Positions 9,578 to 18,454 of a stretch of DNA of 64,000 bases are shown here, in pieces. Both the position numbers and the translations under genes were made by a program. How positions within the stretch are numbered: position 1 is the stretch's first letter; every line of letters starts with the position of its first letter. The stretch comes from Nitrospirota bacterium (GTDB taxonomy: Bacteria; Nitrospirota; Thermodesulfovibrionia; Thermodesulfovibrionales; Dissulfurispiraceae), in the NCBI GenBank assembly GCA_021792185.1, contig JAJYVD010000005.1:1-64000 (forward strand), written 5' to 3'. Under the pieces are notes generated by a model. The model saw nothing but the letters and a program-made list of their open reading frames with translations, made no database searches and was not told where the DNA came from.

Positions 9578-10489
9578 TCAAACATTTATTTTCCTTATCT
9601 TTACTTTCGATAGACCCATCGTGCCGAGCCCTCTCTTATCCGCCATCCTCACATACCCCAAATCGCTTCCCTTCATCCCGAAAAGCGTAGCGCCTAAAGA
9701 ATCAACCGCAACCTGATCAACGCCTGCTATCACTGTATCGAGCTTTTTAACATCAGCCAAATTTCCGCCCTGCGGGCCGTTGGCCGTAAGTATTCTTACC
9801 GCGTCGAGTATAGTGAGGGTAGGCTTAATAAATCCGGAAAGATCAACAAGGCTTTCATCGAGCCTCTGGTGTATCTGCCTCCTCGACCCTCCCATCACGC
9901 CCATCCAGTTTTTCATGGACATGGTGAGAGTCGCAAGGCTGTGGTGTTTTGCTATAGGGATGTTTATGATCTTGTCCGCCTCGAAGAGTTCGGTGTAGAG
10001 AGGCCACGTCTTCATCGCCTCTCCCTTTACATCCATATCCTTGAACTTTCTTTCGTCCACATAGCTCACATCCGCGCCCAGCGCCTTTACCGCATCGGAA
10101 ATGCCGCTCTGCACATAACATCTTCTCGGATCGTTAACTGTCCTGTCAAAGACATTAACTTTCTTAGCTCCGGCCTCAAAACACATCTTTACCACTTCCG
10201 CAACAACCTCGGGATTAGTATTTGCCGCCTGCTCCGGAGTCCTGTCCCAAGCCATATTAGGCTTTACGACCACTATGTCCCCGCGCGAAACAAATTTTTT
10301 CATACCTCCCATCGCCTCTATGGCTGCCCTTGTGATTTTCGATGGAGACGCGCCGCGAGCAACGGCAAGGTCAATGTTATTTGCCGCGACAACCTCTGTA
10401 ACAAGGCTGTCGATAAAATTAGGAATGGAAAGTCCGGCAACTGTAATCGCCGCCGATTTGATAAATTTCCTGCGGTTCATGCAATGCAT
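9578..10489 (-). CDS. DUF362 domain protein with Tat-type signal
   Basis: This 303-residue protein opens with a twin-arginine-like signal (MNRRKFIKSAAITVAG), so it is probably exported folded. The DUF362 core is recognised by VVVKPNMAWDRTPEQAANTNP, shortened here to NPNM-type surroundings, and by NIPIAKHHSLATLTMSMKN. Family members are often fused to or next to ferredoxins, matching the neighbouring polyferredoxin, but their reaction is unknown. An AAGGAG site six bases before the ATG at 10489 supports that start. A second ATG nine bases on begins the signal peptide proper. Confidence 0.85.
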   Translation of the reverse strand: MHCMNRRKFIKSAAITVAGLSIPNFIDSLVTEVVAANNIDLAVARGASPSKITRAAIEAMGGMKKFVSRGDIVVVKPNMAWDRTPEQAANTNPEVVAEVVKMCFEAGAKKVNVFDRTVNDPRRCYVQSGISDAVKALGADVSYVDERKFKDMDVKGEAMKTWPLYTELFEADKIINIPIAKHHSLATLTMSMKNWMGVMGGSRRQIHQRLDESLVDLSGFIKPTLTILDAVRILTANGPQGGNLADVKKLDTVIAGVDQVAVDSLGATLFGMKGSDLGYVRMADKRGLGTMGLSKVKIRKINV

Positions 10490-10501
10490 AATCGACTCCT
10501 T

Positions 10502-11188
10502 TCAGCCAGATTTATATTCCACTCTACCAATTTTCGCCGGTCTTTGCAATAAATTATTCACCGGGCATTTCTCACACAGGGGTTTCGGCTTGCAGTAATC
10601 CTTGCCGACCATTACGAACAGGGCATGAAATTCATTGAACAACTGCAAATCCTCGTCCAATTCCTTATGAAAAAGATTCTGATATTCATCGTAAGAGGCA
10701 TTGTAATCAAGGATCTTATGCCGGGAGAGAACCCGTTTTGTATACGCGTCAATCACAAAAACAGGCTTATCCAGCGCGTAAAGCAGAATGGAATCCGCTG
10801 TCTCAGGCCCGATGCCGTGAACATCGAGGAGTTTCTTTCTGAGAGGCTCCATCTCCTCTTTTTTCATCCTTTTCATGCTGCCGTTGTAATTATCCATAAG
10901 GAAATCTATGAACGACTTCAGCCTTTTTGCCTTTATGTTGAAATAACCGGCAGGCCTTATGAAAGAGGCGAGCTTTTGATGCGGCATTTCGTGAATTGCC
11001 TTTGCGCTTAATGTCTTTGCGTCTTTGAGATTCTTTATCGCCTTTTCGACGTTGCCCCAGTTCGTGTTCTGCGTAAGTATCGCTCCGACTGCAATCTCAA
11101 AAGGCGTGTCCCCCGGCCACCAGTGCTGAGGGCCATAGAAAGAATAAAGCTTGTTATAAATGTCTATGAGATTTAAATTTTTCTTCAT
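10502..11188 (-). CDS. endonuclease III-like HhH-GPD base-excision protein
   Basis: This 228-residue DNA glycosylase-like protein has the helix-hairpin-helix LLDVHGIGPETADSILLYA and the catalytic-loop aspartate in VFVIDAYTKRV, with a lysine upstream in the HhH domain region. It would remove damaged or mismatched bases. The C-terminal cluster region has only three closely spaced cysteines (CKPKPLCEKC), and the expected fourth is missing, so a 4Fe-4S cluster may be lost or altered. It lies 12 bp upstream of the DUF362 gene on the same strand. Confidence 0.85.
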   Translation of the reverse strand: MKKNLNLIDIYNKLYSFYGPQHWWPGDTPFEIAVGAILTQNTNWGNVEKAIKNLKDAKTLSAKAIHEMPHQKLASFIRPAGYFNIKAKRLKSFIDFLMDNYNGSMKRMKKEEMEPLRKKLLDVHGIGPETADSILLYALDKPVFVIDAYTKRVLSRHKILDYNASYDEYQNLFHKELDEDLQLFNEFHALFVMVGKDYCKPKPLCEKCPVNNLLQRPAKIGRVEYKSG

Positions 11189-11214
11189 GAATCCATCCTA
11201 ATGATACAACTTAA

Positions 11215-11377
11215 GGTTAGGCAAATGTGCTGAAAAGCCTTTAGTAGCGATACCCTAAAGGCGAACCCTCCAGCCATTTAAAGGCAATTTCAGTATCACA
11301 AATACATTCAACAAAATAAACAGCCATTTAATAAATATTATCGCATTACTAAAGCTTTGAGGCATGTTTGCCTAACC
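11215..11377. repeat. palindromic element, family 2, copy G (163 bp)
   Basis: The left end GGTTAGGCAAATGTGC and the reverse complement of the right end, GGTTAGGCAAACATGC, are inverted repeats. Both continue inward into the shared core (CTGAAAAGCCTTTAGTA on the left, CTCAAAGCTTTAGTA on the right). The interior is AT-rich and holds no gene. The element ends exactly where family-1 copy B begins. Confidence 0.8.
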
Positions 11378-11503
11378 GACAGGATATAGCATTTTCGCTC
11401 ATTCTCGAAAGGCATCCCGCCTTTCTCCGAGGCTACGCCAGCCCGCTTAGCCATCCGTAGCACGCTTGGGCTGCCGAAGTCCGCTCAAATACCATATCCT
11501 GTC
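11378..11503. repeat. palindromic element, family 1, copy B (126 bp)
   Basis: The ends GACAGGATATAGCATTT and AAATACCATATCCTGTC are inverted repeats. Its reverse complement aligns along its full length with copy A (shared blocks include GACTTCGGCAGCCCAAGCGTG and GGATGGCTAAGCGGGCTGGCG, quoted separately). The outer arm differs from that of copy A but pairs with itself. The hairpin GAAAGGC-GGGAT-GCCTTTC is conserved. It lies 13 bp from the stop of the FlhB-like gene. Confidence 0.85.
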
Positions 11504-11516
11504 TTATGTATTAACT

Positions 11517-11783
11517 TTATTGCACTTTTCTGGTCATTCTATATACAAATGCCAGTATCTCCGCCACCGCCCTGTAAAGCTCCGGCGGAATCTCCTGATA
11601 CAAATCGAGCGTAGAGAGAATTTCAACGAGATGGGGATCGTCTTTTATCGGAACTTTATGCTCCTTTGCTATCTGGAGTATCTTTTCCGCTGTCTTACCC
11701 TTACCCTTTGCCACCACCCTCGGCGCCGACTCCTTCTTGGTATCGTATCTGAGCGCCGCTGCTTTTTTACGTGTATCCGTCAT
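11517..11783 (-). CDS. FlhB C-terminal-domain-like protein
   Basis: This 88-residue protein corresponds to the cytoplasmic tail of the FlhB/YscU export switch alone, without the membrane part. The alignment runs from RKKAAALRYD through APRVVAKGKGKTAEKIL to the closing helix. The NPTH self-cleavage motif is absent: the equivalent region is reduced to ALRYD. Stand-alone tails of this kind accompany FliK-like genes in many flagellated bacteria and may tune export specificity. It is separated from the upstream FliK-like gene by 2 bp. Confidence 0.8.
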   Translation of the reverse strand: MTDTRKKAAALRYDTKKESAPRVVAKGKGKTAEKILQIAKEHKVPIKDDPHLVEILSTLDLYQEIPPELYRAVAEILAFVYRMTRKVQ

Positions 11784-11785
11784 AT

Positions 11786-13180
11786 CTATGCCTTAATGCT
11801 TATAGCCTTTTCAGAATTTCCCATGTTCTCGAACTGATCGAGAGAGGTATCGTTTTTATCCAAAAAATTTACTGCCTTGAGATTCATTCCCCTCGTCTTG
11901 AAAGAATCATCGAGTTCATTCGCGTTATTGTTGAGAACCGCCTGAAACGCCGCGTTTTCGGCCCTGAACGAAACAAAGAATTCCCTGTTATACATCATGA
12001 GCATTATATCGAGCTTGCCGAATCTCTCAAGGTCTAAACTTACCTTGCATGAATAAGACATGCCTTTGGAATCGCTGCGTCCCCTTTTGAAAGATATTTC
12101 GCCGTCCTTCAACTCTCTCCAACTGACAGGCAGGAATGTATAAAAGGAATCCGTCGTCTTAGAGAGAACCTGAAAGGTCTCTATGTCTTTGAGCAGGCCG
12201 TCAATTACCCTGACCGCTCCTTCCCTCTGGGCCGGAGTCAGATCCTGGGTTAAAACATTTTTCACAGCTTCTTTGCCTTCCCCGGTAAGAAGCTCCTTCA
12301 TCTGGAGAAGCCCTGCCTTCAAGTCCTTTTTAATAGAGGCTGAAAACTCGGAAGCTCGGAAGCTCGGAGGTTCGGAAGTTTTTGCTTCTGTTCTTCCGGT
12401 CTTCTGGGCTTCCGCGCTATATTCTTCAGGCTGTTCCATCTGCTGCAACAGCGCCGCTATAGCCTTAAGCTTTGCCTCAAGCGCAACTCCCGTATCCTGC
12501 AAGACGCTTTTAATCGGCGTCTGCAATAATTTCTCTATGCTGACCATTAATTCTTTTCTTATATTCTCGACAATAGGGTGACTTTTTATCCCTTCAGGAA
12601 GCCGGTTTATAAAATTATCGAGCCTTGTCTGGATGCTTTCCCCTGTTATCTTCAGGCTTGTCTGCAAAAGGGTTTGAAGCTGCATCCGCATCTCTTTCGG
12701 AAGTGAATTAATATCCAAAGGCAATGCCTTTAATATCTGTGAATTCAAATCCTGCAATTTTGCCGTATGCGTATCCGCCTTTTCACCCAATGCAATAAAC
12801 CTTTTAAGCTCAGAAAGGTTATTGGTCAAATCATGAATAAGTTTGGGAAGGGCGCTTTCCTTGAGGTTGAAGGAAGGAAGCTGCGGTTCCTCGCCCTTGA
12901 TGGCCTCATCCATATAGCCCATAAACTGAAGCTTCAATTCCTTGCCGTCAAGCGGAAGCGACGTTACCTTAAAAAATGCTTCCGCGCCTTTTTCGAGCGG
13001 CACTGTTGTCTGGGCTGTAATAAAATTGCCTTTTATCTTAAGAGTTACGCCGCCTGTGGGAAGCAGATCCATCACCTCGGCCTTTACGAGTTCTCCGAGC
13101 TTTAGGGGTATGGATTTTCCCGCTGACTTTTCGATGGTAAGGAAATTGTTGTCGAGGCCTGTAATCTTGAAATTAATCAT
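11786..13180 (-). CDS. FliK-like flagellar hook-length control protein
   Basis: This is a 464-residue acidic and helical protein with a FliK-type C-terminal domain at about residues 340-440 (LPVSWRELKDGEISF, then a beta-rich stretch and the helical end). The N-terminal part has an OB-like beta region and long helices typical of molecular-ruler proteins. It is paired with the FlhB-tail gene downstream, but no other flagellar genes are in the window. An octamer tandem repeat at 12345-12376 encodes a variable linker around EPPSFRASEFSAS. Confidence 0.8.
   Translation of the reverse strand: MINFKITGLDNNFLTIEKSAGKSIPLKLGELVKAEVMDLLPTGGVTLKIKGNFITAQTTVPLEKGAEAFFKVTSLPLDGKELKLQFMGYMDEAIKGEEPQLPSFNLKESALPKLIHDLTNNLSELKRFIALGEKADTHTAKLQDLNSQILKALPLDINSLPKEMRMQLQTLLQTSLKITGESIQTRLDNFINRLPEGIKSHPIVENIRKELMVSIEKLLQTPIKSVLQDTGVALEAKLKAIAALLQQMEQPEEYSAEAQKTGRTEAKTSEPPSFRASEFSASIKKDLKAGLLQMKELLTGEGKEAVKNVLTQDLTPAQREGAVRVIDGLLKDIETFQVLSKTTDSFYTFLPVSWRELKDGEISFKRGRSDSKGMSYSCKVSLDLERFGKLDIMLMMYNREFFVSFRAENAAFQAVLNNNANELDDSFKTRGMNLKAVNFLDKNDTSLDQFENMGNSEKAISIKA
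12345..12376. repeat. octamer tandem repeat inside the FliK-like gene
   Basis: Four 8-bp units run in series: AACTCGGA, AGCTCGGA, AGCTCGGA and GGTTCGGA. They encode part of a low-complexity linker, so changes in copy number other than by three units would shift the frame. Confidence 0.8.
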
Positions 13181-13186
13181 AGCTAA

Positions 13187-14509
<1,323 letters not shown>

Positions 14510-14530
14510 GATAAATCTCGTTTTAATGAA

Positions 14531-14770
14531 CTATTGAATAAGCTTAACTAATGCAGCGATGACTGCTGCCTGAGCAACCAACATGGCAGCAACCCATTTG
14601 ATAATGTCTACCTTAACTTCAGCAAGACGAATATCAAGGTATTCCTTTGTAACAAGGCGCTCATCAACCGTATCTTTAATGACCTCTGCAATTTCTTTTG
14701 CAGCCTTTTCAGGCAGGTCTGCTGCTTTAAGTCTTTCGTATAATTTAAGTGTATCTACTGCTGTCGTCAT
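14531..14770 (-). CDS. small coiled-coil membrane protein (DUF1640-like)
   Basis: This 79-residue protein has an amphipathic/coiled-coil N-terminal part (residues 1-50, with KLYERLKAADLPEKAAKEI) and one C-terminal membrane helix (about residues 57-77). This layout matches DUF1640 proteins related to mitochondrial CCDC90. Its function in bacteria is unknown. It ends 22 bp from serS in convergent orientation. Confidence 0.7.
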   Translation of the reverse strand: MTTAVDTLKLYERLKAADLPEKAAKEIAEVIKDTVDERLVTKEYLDIRLAEVKVDIIKWVAAMLVAQAAVIAALVKLIQ

Positions 14771-14903
14771 GCTGTTAGTTTAACAATGCCTTTTGGAGTT
14801 GTCAAGCCGACGAATCGGCGCTGACGAATCGGCTCACGCGACCTAATCTCTACTTTTATATGATTTGATCTTTAAAAATTTTTTAGGGCGTGCTATATTT
14901 CAA
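14771..14903. other. intergenic stretch with short repeats
   Basis: The unit GACGAATCGGC occurs twice (14810-14838 region), and the first copy forms the inverted repeat GCCGA-CGAA-TCGGC. I see no gene or clear promoter here. Confidence 0.35.
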
Positions 14904-15206
14904 TCATTTCCCCTCTTCTTTCCTCACCAACCTCAGGGTCTCCTCATAAATACCCTCTCTCGGCCCGATGGCGACGATCTCTATAATTGAATCGCTTGCG
15001 ATTTTATACACAACCCTGAAACGGCTGACACGGAAGCTTCTTAATCCCTCAAGCTCGTCCCTCAATGCCTTTCCAGCCGGAGGGTCGGAAATGATCGCCT
15101 GCAATGCGGCTTTGATTTTTTTCTTAATATGCGGATGTAGAGCGCGGACAAGTTCCGCTGTTTCGTCTGGAACTCTGAGCCTGCGGCGTTGCGGCATCAC
15201 CGGCAC
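14904..15206 (-). CDS. RelE/ParE-family toxin
   Basis: This 100-residue protein has the RelE fold signature: a helical N-terminal half followed by LRDELEGLRSFRVSRFRVVYKI and IEIVAIGPREGIY. RelE toxins cleave mRNA on the ribosome, while ParE relatives target gyrase; the sequence alone does not decide between them. It starts 3 bp after the antitoxin gene and is presumably coexpressed and held inactive by it. Confidence 0.85.
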   Translation of the reverse strand: MPVMPQRRRLRVPDETAELVRALHPHIKKKIKAALQAIISDPPAGKALRDELEGLRSFRVSRFRVVYKIASDSIIEIVAIGPREGIYEETLRLVRKEEGK

Positions 15207-15209
15207 ATC

Positions 15210-15470
15210 CTATTTGAAAAGCTCTTCAAGGGTGGAAAGCCGTGCCTTTTTGGATTTTAAATCCTTCAGCCCTTTTCTAATCTCAGCCATAAGAGCGGCA
15301 TCCGCGCGGATGGCGACAGTCTCTTTCCAGCCCTCGAACTCGTCAGGGCTGACGAGCACAGCGGCAGGAGCACCGTTTTTGGTAATAACCACCTCTTCGT
15401 CTGTTTTATAAACCGCATCCACAAGGCTGCTAAGCTTCATCTTTGCCTCGGACAGAGACAGCGTCTTCAT
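15210..15470 (-). CDS. Phd/YefM-family antitoxin
   Basis: This 86-residue protein begins MKTLSLSEAKMKLSSLVDAV and has the beta-hairpin EVVITKNGAPAAVLVSPDEFE characteristic of Phd/YefM DNA-binding antitoxins. A charged, probably disordered tail follows that should wrap the toxin. The ATG at 15470 is preferred because GGAGG lies eight bases before it, whereas an ATG at 15485 overlaps that ribosome site. Autoregulation by the pair is expected from the family. Confidence 0.87.
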   Translation of the reverse strand: MKTLSLSEAKMKLSSLVDAVYKTDEEVVITKNGAPAAVLVSPDEFEGWKETVAIRADAALMAEIRKGLKDLKSKKARLSTLEELFK

Positions 15471-15543
15471 AATTTCGACCTCCATTCAGGTTGACCAGAA
15501 TTAAGACTATAATAACTGCCGCTCATAGAAACTGTCAAGATGA

Positions 15544-16731
15544 TTACAAGATAAAATATACCGTCAGCGCGCCTGCCATGATTATCGCGCAGCCGGGGAT
15601 CGTCTTTTTATAAATTCCCGCGACATCTGCCTTGAAATACTCGCGCGTAAGAACAAAGCACAGATGGACAGGCGAAAGCAGAACCCCCACAAATCCGGAT
15701 GCGAATGCGAATGTTATCTGATTGAGATGAGCGCCGCCTGCAAGGCTTAATATCAATGGGAAAGTGCCTCCTACAAAGCCTACGGTCAGTCCGGTAAGAA
15801 GGCCGCTGATAAAAGGCAGTATAAAAAGTATCGGAAGCAGGGGTATACCTTTCTCCGTGAAATAACGGCTCAACTGAACAACAGCCCCGGAATTTTCCAT
15901 GGTGAATTTAAAGAGCATGGCGCCGAATATAAGAATGATAACATCTAAAGTAAAGCCGTATTTAAATGTCCTTAATATGTCTTTCAGGCTGAACTTATAA
16001 AACAGGAAAAGCATGAATATGGTCATTCCGAGGGCGTAATGGAGTTCTATGCCGAAGGCCATAACCATTATCAGTATCAGCGAGACCGGGAGAAAACTCC
16101 ACAACTCCTTTTTTTCGATCTTTACGTTTTTGACAAACTTCCCCCTTATGCCTCTCATGCTGAAAATAAAACCTGTCGCGAAAATAATAACCGCGTAAGT
16201 CATATTCGCCAGCATCAGATTTCTCAACTCTATTGTTGTTAGGGCGGAGGCGAGGAGTATTCCGGGATAGAGGGGAGAGACGTATTCCCACGGATGTCTG
16301 AACCAGTAATTGATGAAGCCTTTTTCTTCAGCGGACATCTTAAGCCCTTTTGTGGATTCATCGACCATAGGCGCGGAAAAATAAGCTCCGCCCAACGACG
16401 GAAGGAGCCCTATCAGCATGGGCATGGAGATAATGACCGCCTTTTTCCTTTTTAAAAGATTGCGCGACGCCTCCATCATCATGGCCATCACTTCTTTTTC
16501 CCTTAAAATCATCTCCAGAGACCTGATAAGCGTAAGGGCGAAGAAAAGCTTTATCGTTACGATGTCCGTGACAGTTGATTTTAATGTTGATGCTATTGCA
16601 GGAAAAGACATCAGATAAAGGATTGCGAGCAGCCCTGAAGCGATGAGAAGGACGTATCCGATGTTCCATTTCAGCCTGAGCAATACGAGTATTGCGGTAA
16701 ATACGGCGGCGATTTTCAATATATCGAGCAT
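15544..16731 (-). CDS. DUF401 family polytopic membrane protein
   Basis: This 395-residue protein has about ten membrane helices and the DUF401-type loop GLLPSLGGAYFSAPMVDE, followed by NYWFRHPWEYVSPLYPGI. The architecture resembles ion or carboxylate permeases such as the GntP/CitMHS types. The substrate is unknown. It is divergent from the DUF3842 gene with 56 bp between the starts. Confidence 0.82.
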   Translation of the reverse strand: MLDILKIAAVFTAILVLLRLKWNIGYVLLIASGLLAILYLMSFPAIASTLKSTVTDIVTIKLFFALTLIRSLEMILREKEVMAMMMEASRNLLKRKKAVIISMPMLIGLLPSLGGAYFSAPMVDESTKGLKMSAEEKGFINYWFRHPWEYVSPLYPGILLASALTTIELRNLMLANMTYAVIIFATGFIFSMRGIRGKFVKNVKIEKKELWSFLPVSLILIMVMAFGIELHYALGMTIFMLFLFYKFSLKDILRTFKYGFTLDVIILIFGAMLFKFTMENSGAVVQLSRYFTEKGIPLLPILFILPFISGLLTGLTVGFVGGTFPLILSLAGGAHLNQITFAFASGFVGVLLSPVHLCFVLTREYFKADVAGIYKKTIPGCAIIMAGALTVYFIL

Positions 16732-16787
16732 TTGAAATTATAACATGCGTTTTGTTTTTTAACGTATCTTTTGAGTATACTTAAAAC

Positions 16788-17207
16788 ATGAAGAAAATCG
16801 GTGTAATAGACGGTCAGGGCGGTGGTATCGGCAGCCTTATCGTCAAACTTTTGAGGGAGGAATTCGGAAATAAAATAGAGATTATAGCCCTCGGAACCAA
16901 TTCCACCGCCACAACGGCCATGATGAAGACGCGGGCGAATAAGGGCGCAACAGGAGAAAACGCGATAGTATGGAACGCAAGCAGGGTCGATATCATCACA
17001 GGCCCTTTGAGCATCGCCCTTCCGAACGCCATGCTCGGAGAGCTGACACCCAAAATGGCGGAGGCCATAACATCATCGCCAGCTAAAAAATTCCTGATTC
17101 CGCTGAATCAGGAATATGTCGAGGTAATCGGCGCCGTGAAAGAGCCGTTACCCCACCTTGTGGAAAAACTTATTGCGAGAATATACGAAGATTTAAAGGA
17201 GGAATAA
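16788..17207 (+). CDS. DUF3842 family protein
   Basis: This 139-residue protein has a nucleotide-binding-like start, IGVIDGQGGGIGSLIVK, and the conserved NSTATTAMMKTRANKGATGENA and IPLNQEYVEV segments of DUF3842. The family is found mostly in anaerobes and its function is unknown. The next gene, encoding a CooT-like protein, follows after 1 bp, so the two are cotranscribed and may act together. Confidence 0.82.
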   Translation: MKKIGVIDGQGGGIGSLIVKLLREEFGNKIEIIALGTNSTATTAMMKTRANKGATGENAIVWNASRVDIITGPLSIALPNAMLGELTPKMAEAITSSPAKKFLIPLNQEYVEVIGAVKEPLPHLVEKLIARIYEDLKEE

Positions 17208-17208
17208 G

Positions 17209-17403
17209 ATGTGTGAGGCGAACGCGTATATTGTAAAAGAAGGAAAGGAAGAGCTTTATCTTGAAAACGTGGATGTGCTTGTTCCAGAAGGCGGCAAGAT
17301 ATATCTTAAAAATCTATTCGGAGAGCAAAAGACATTCGAAGGACACGTAAAGGAAATATCTCTTATCAGGCATAAAATACTGCTTGAAGCTGCAAAGGAG
17401 TAA
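17209..17403 (+). CDS. CooT-like nickel-binding protein
   Basis: This 64-residue protein starts MCEANAYIV and shows the beta-rich pattern ending in IRHKILLEA typical of CooT proteins. In the family a cysteine at position 2 binds Ni(II) as a dimer and helps activate carbon monoxide dehydrogenase. No CODH gene lies nearby, so the client here is unknown. GGAGGAA precedes the start and overlaps the DUF3842 stop. Confidence 0.82.
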   Translation: MCEANAYIVKEGKEELYLENVDVLVPEGGKIYLKNLFGEQKTFEGHVKEISLIRHKILLEAAKE

Positions 17404-17434
17404 CATCTATAACAAATGACCCCAGAAATTGGCA

Positions 17435-17474
17435 GGGCATTGTATTGGAGCGGCAAAAAAATAGAAAAATGCCC
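17435..17474. repeat. internally deleted family-1 palindrome (40 bp)
   Basis: The sequence from 17433 (CAGGGCATTGTATTGGAGCG) matches the left end of copy A with one mismatch. It closes after only 40 bp with AATGCCC, complementary to GGGCATT at 17435-17441. It looks like a copy that lost its centre but kept paired ends. Confidence 0.55.
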
Positions 17475-17478
17475 ATAG

Positions 17479-17613
17479 AGGCAGGCAGCGCACAGTATTT
17501 CCGCTCATTCTCGACGGACATCCGTGTCCGTCTCCGAGGCACCATCTCGGTTTCGCCATCACGGCGAAACTTCGAGCTGCTGAAACCGCTTCAATACAAT
17601 ACGCTGTCTGCCT
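17479..17613. repeat. palindromic element, family 1, copy C (135 bp)
   Basis: The left end AGGCAGGCAGCGCA and the reverse complement of the right end, AGGCAGACAGCGTA, are inverted repeats. Inner blocks CGCTCATTCTCGA and GTATTGAAGCGG are shared with copies A and B. Two internal hairpins differ in sequence but keep pairing: GACGGAC/GTCCGTC around a GGAT-type loop, and GTTTCGCC/GGCGAAAC. The element fills the gap between the CooT-like and LipM-like genes. Confidence 0.8.
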
Positions 17614-17632
17614 ATCCCAATAAAAATTCCGA

Positions 17633-18454
17633 ATGACTATTTGGAGACTTATAGATTCGGGCCCATGCGATGCGGCATATAACATGGCCCTCGATGAGGC
17701 CATCGCGATCTCTGTACGAAATGGAGATGCTCCTCAGACGCTGAGGTTATACGGCTGGGAAGTTCCATCTGTAAGCCTCGGCTCATTCCAAAAAATAACA
17801 GACATAGATTGCAACTATTGCGAGAGAAATAACATTCCTGTTGTCAGGAGGCCGACCGGCGGCAGGGGCATTCTGCACGGCGACGAGCTAACCTATAGTT
17901 TTTCCGCTAAGAACGAAGGGCATTTTTCTAACGGCCTTCTAAAGACATACCGTAAGTTAAGCGTCGCATTTTACGATGCCCTGCAGAATATGGGCTTGCC
18001 TGTTACCATAAAAATGGAGCGCGAAGCCGGAAGAAACCTTACGAGAAGCCCCCTCTGTTTTAAATCCACTTCTTACGGAGAACTTAGCTTTAACGGTAAA
18101 AAAATAATCGGCTCCGCTCAAAAACGATGGCCTGACGGATTTTTACAACAGGGGTCGATACCGTATTCAATTGATTACGGGAAAATAAGCATGGTATTTA
18201 AGAATGAGAGCAAGGGAATATCCGGTTTAAAGGAATTGCTTCCGGATTTCGATCGCGAAATGTTTAAGAAGCGCGTAAAATCAGCCTTTGAAGAACTCTT
18301 CGATATTACTCTTGCCGTGTCGTATCCGTCTCCACGGGAAGAGGAGCTTGCTCGCTTTCTATCTTCGGAGAAGCATCTGAAGCAAGACTGGATTGAGGGG
18401 TTGTCGAAACATGCCTCGTTTTATAATAAAAATGAAATACCGAAGAGAGCATAA
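17633..18454 (+). CDS. lipoate/octanoate protein ligase family (LipM-like)
   Basis: This 273-residue protein of the biotin/lipoyl A/B ligase fold has RRPTGGRGILH near residue 77, the lysine-containing NGKKIIGSAQKR and a cysteine in SPLCFKSTSYGEL. A cysteine there is characteristic of LipM octanoyltransferases, which move octanoyl from acyl carrier protein to a lipoyl-domain protein. A salvage-type ligase is the alternative. Its last 149 bp overlap the convergent membrane-protein gene. Confidence 0.82.
   Translation: MTIWRLIDSGPCDAAYNMALDEAIAISVRNGDAPQTLRLYGWEVPSVSLGSFQKITDIDCNYCERNNIPVVRRPTGGRGILHGDELTYSFSAKNEGHFSNGLLKTYRKLSVAFYDALQNMGLPVTIKMEREAGRNLTRSPLCFKSTSYGELSFNGKKIIGSAQKRWPDGFLQQGSIPYSIDYGKISMVFKNESKGISGLKELLPDFDREMFKKRVKSAFEELFDITLAVSYPSPREEELARFLSSEKHLKQDWIEGLSKHASFYNKNEIPKRA

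Noticed and set aside
9869-10552. 227-residue open frame antisense to the DUF362 gene
   Set aside because: It is rich in H, R and C as expected from the reverse frame of a conserved gene, and the DUF362 frame is clearly real.
11215-11377. Integron attC site, because of GTTAGGC and GCCTAAC at the ends
   Set aside because: The order is reversed relative to attC (which runs RYYYAAC to GTTRRRY), the arms are much longer, and no integrase or cassettes are present.
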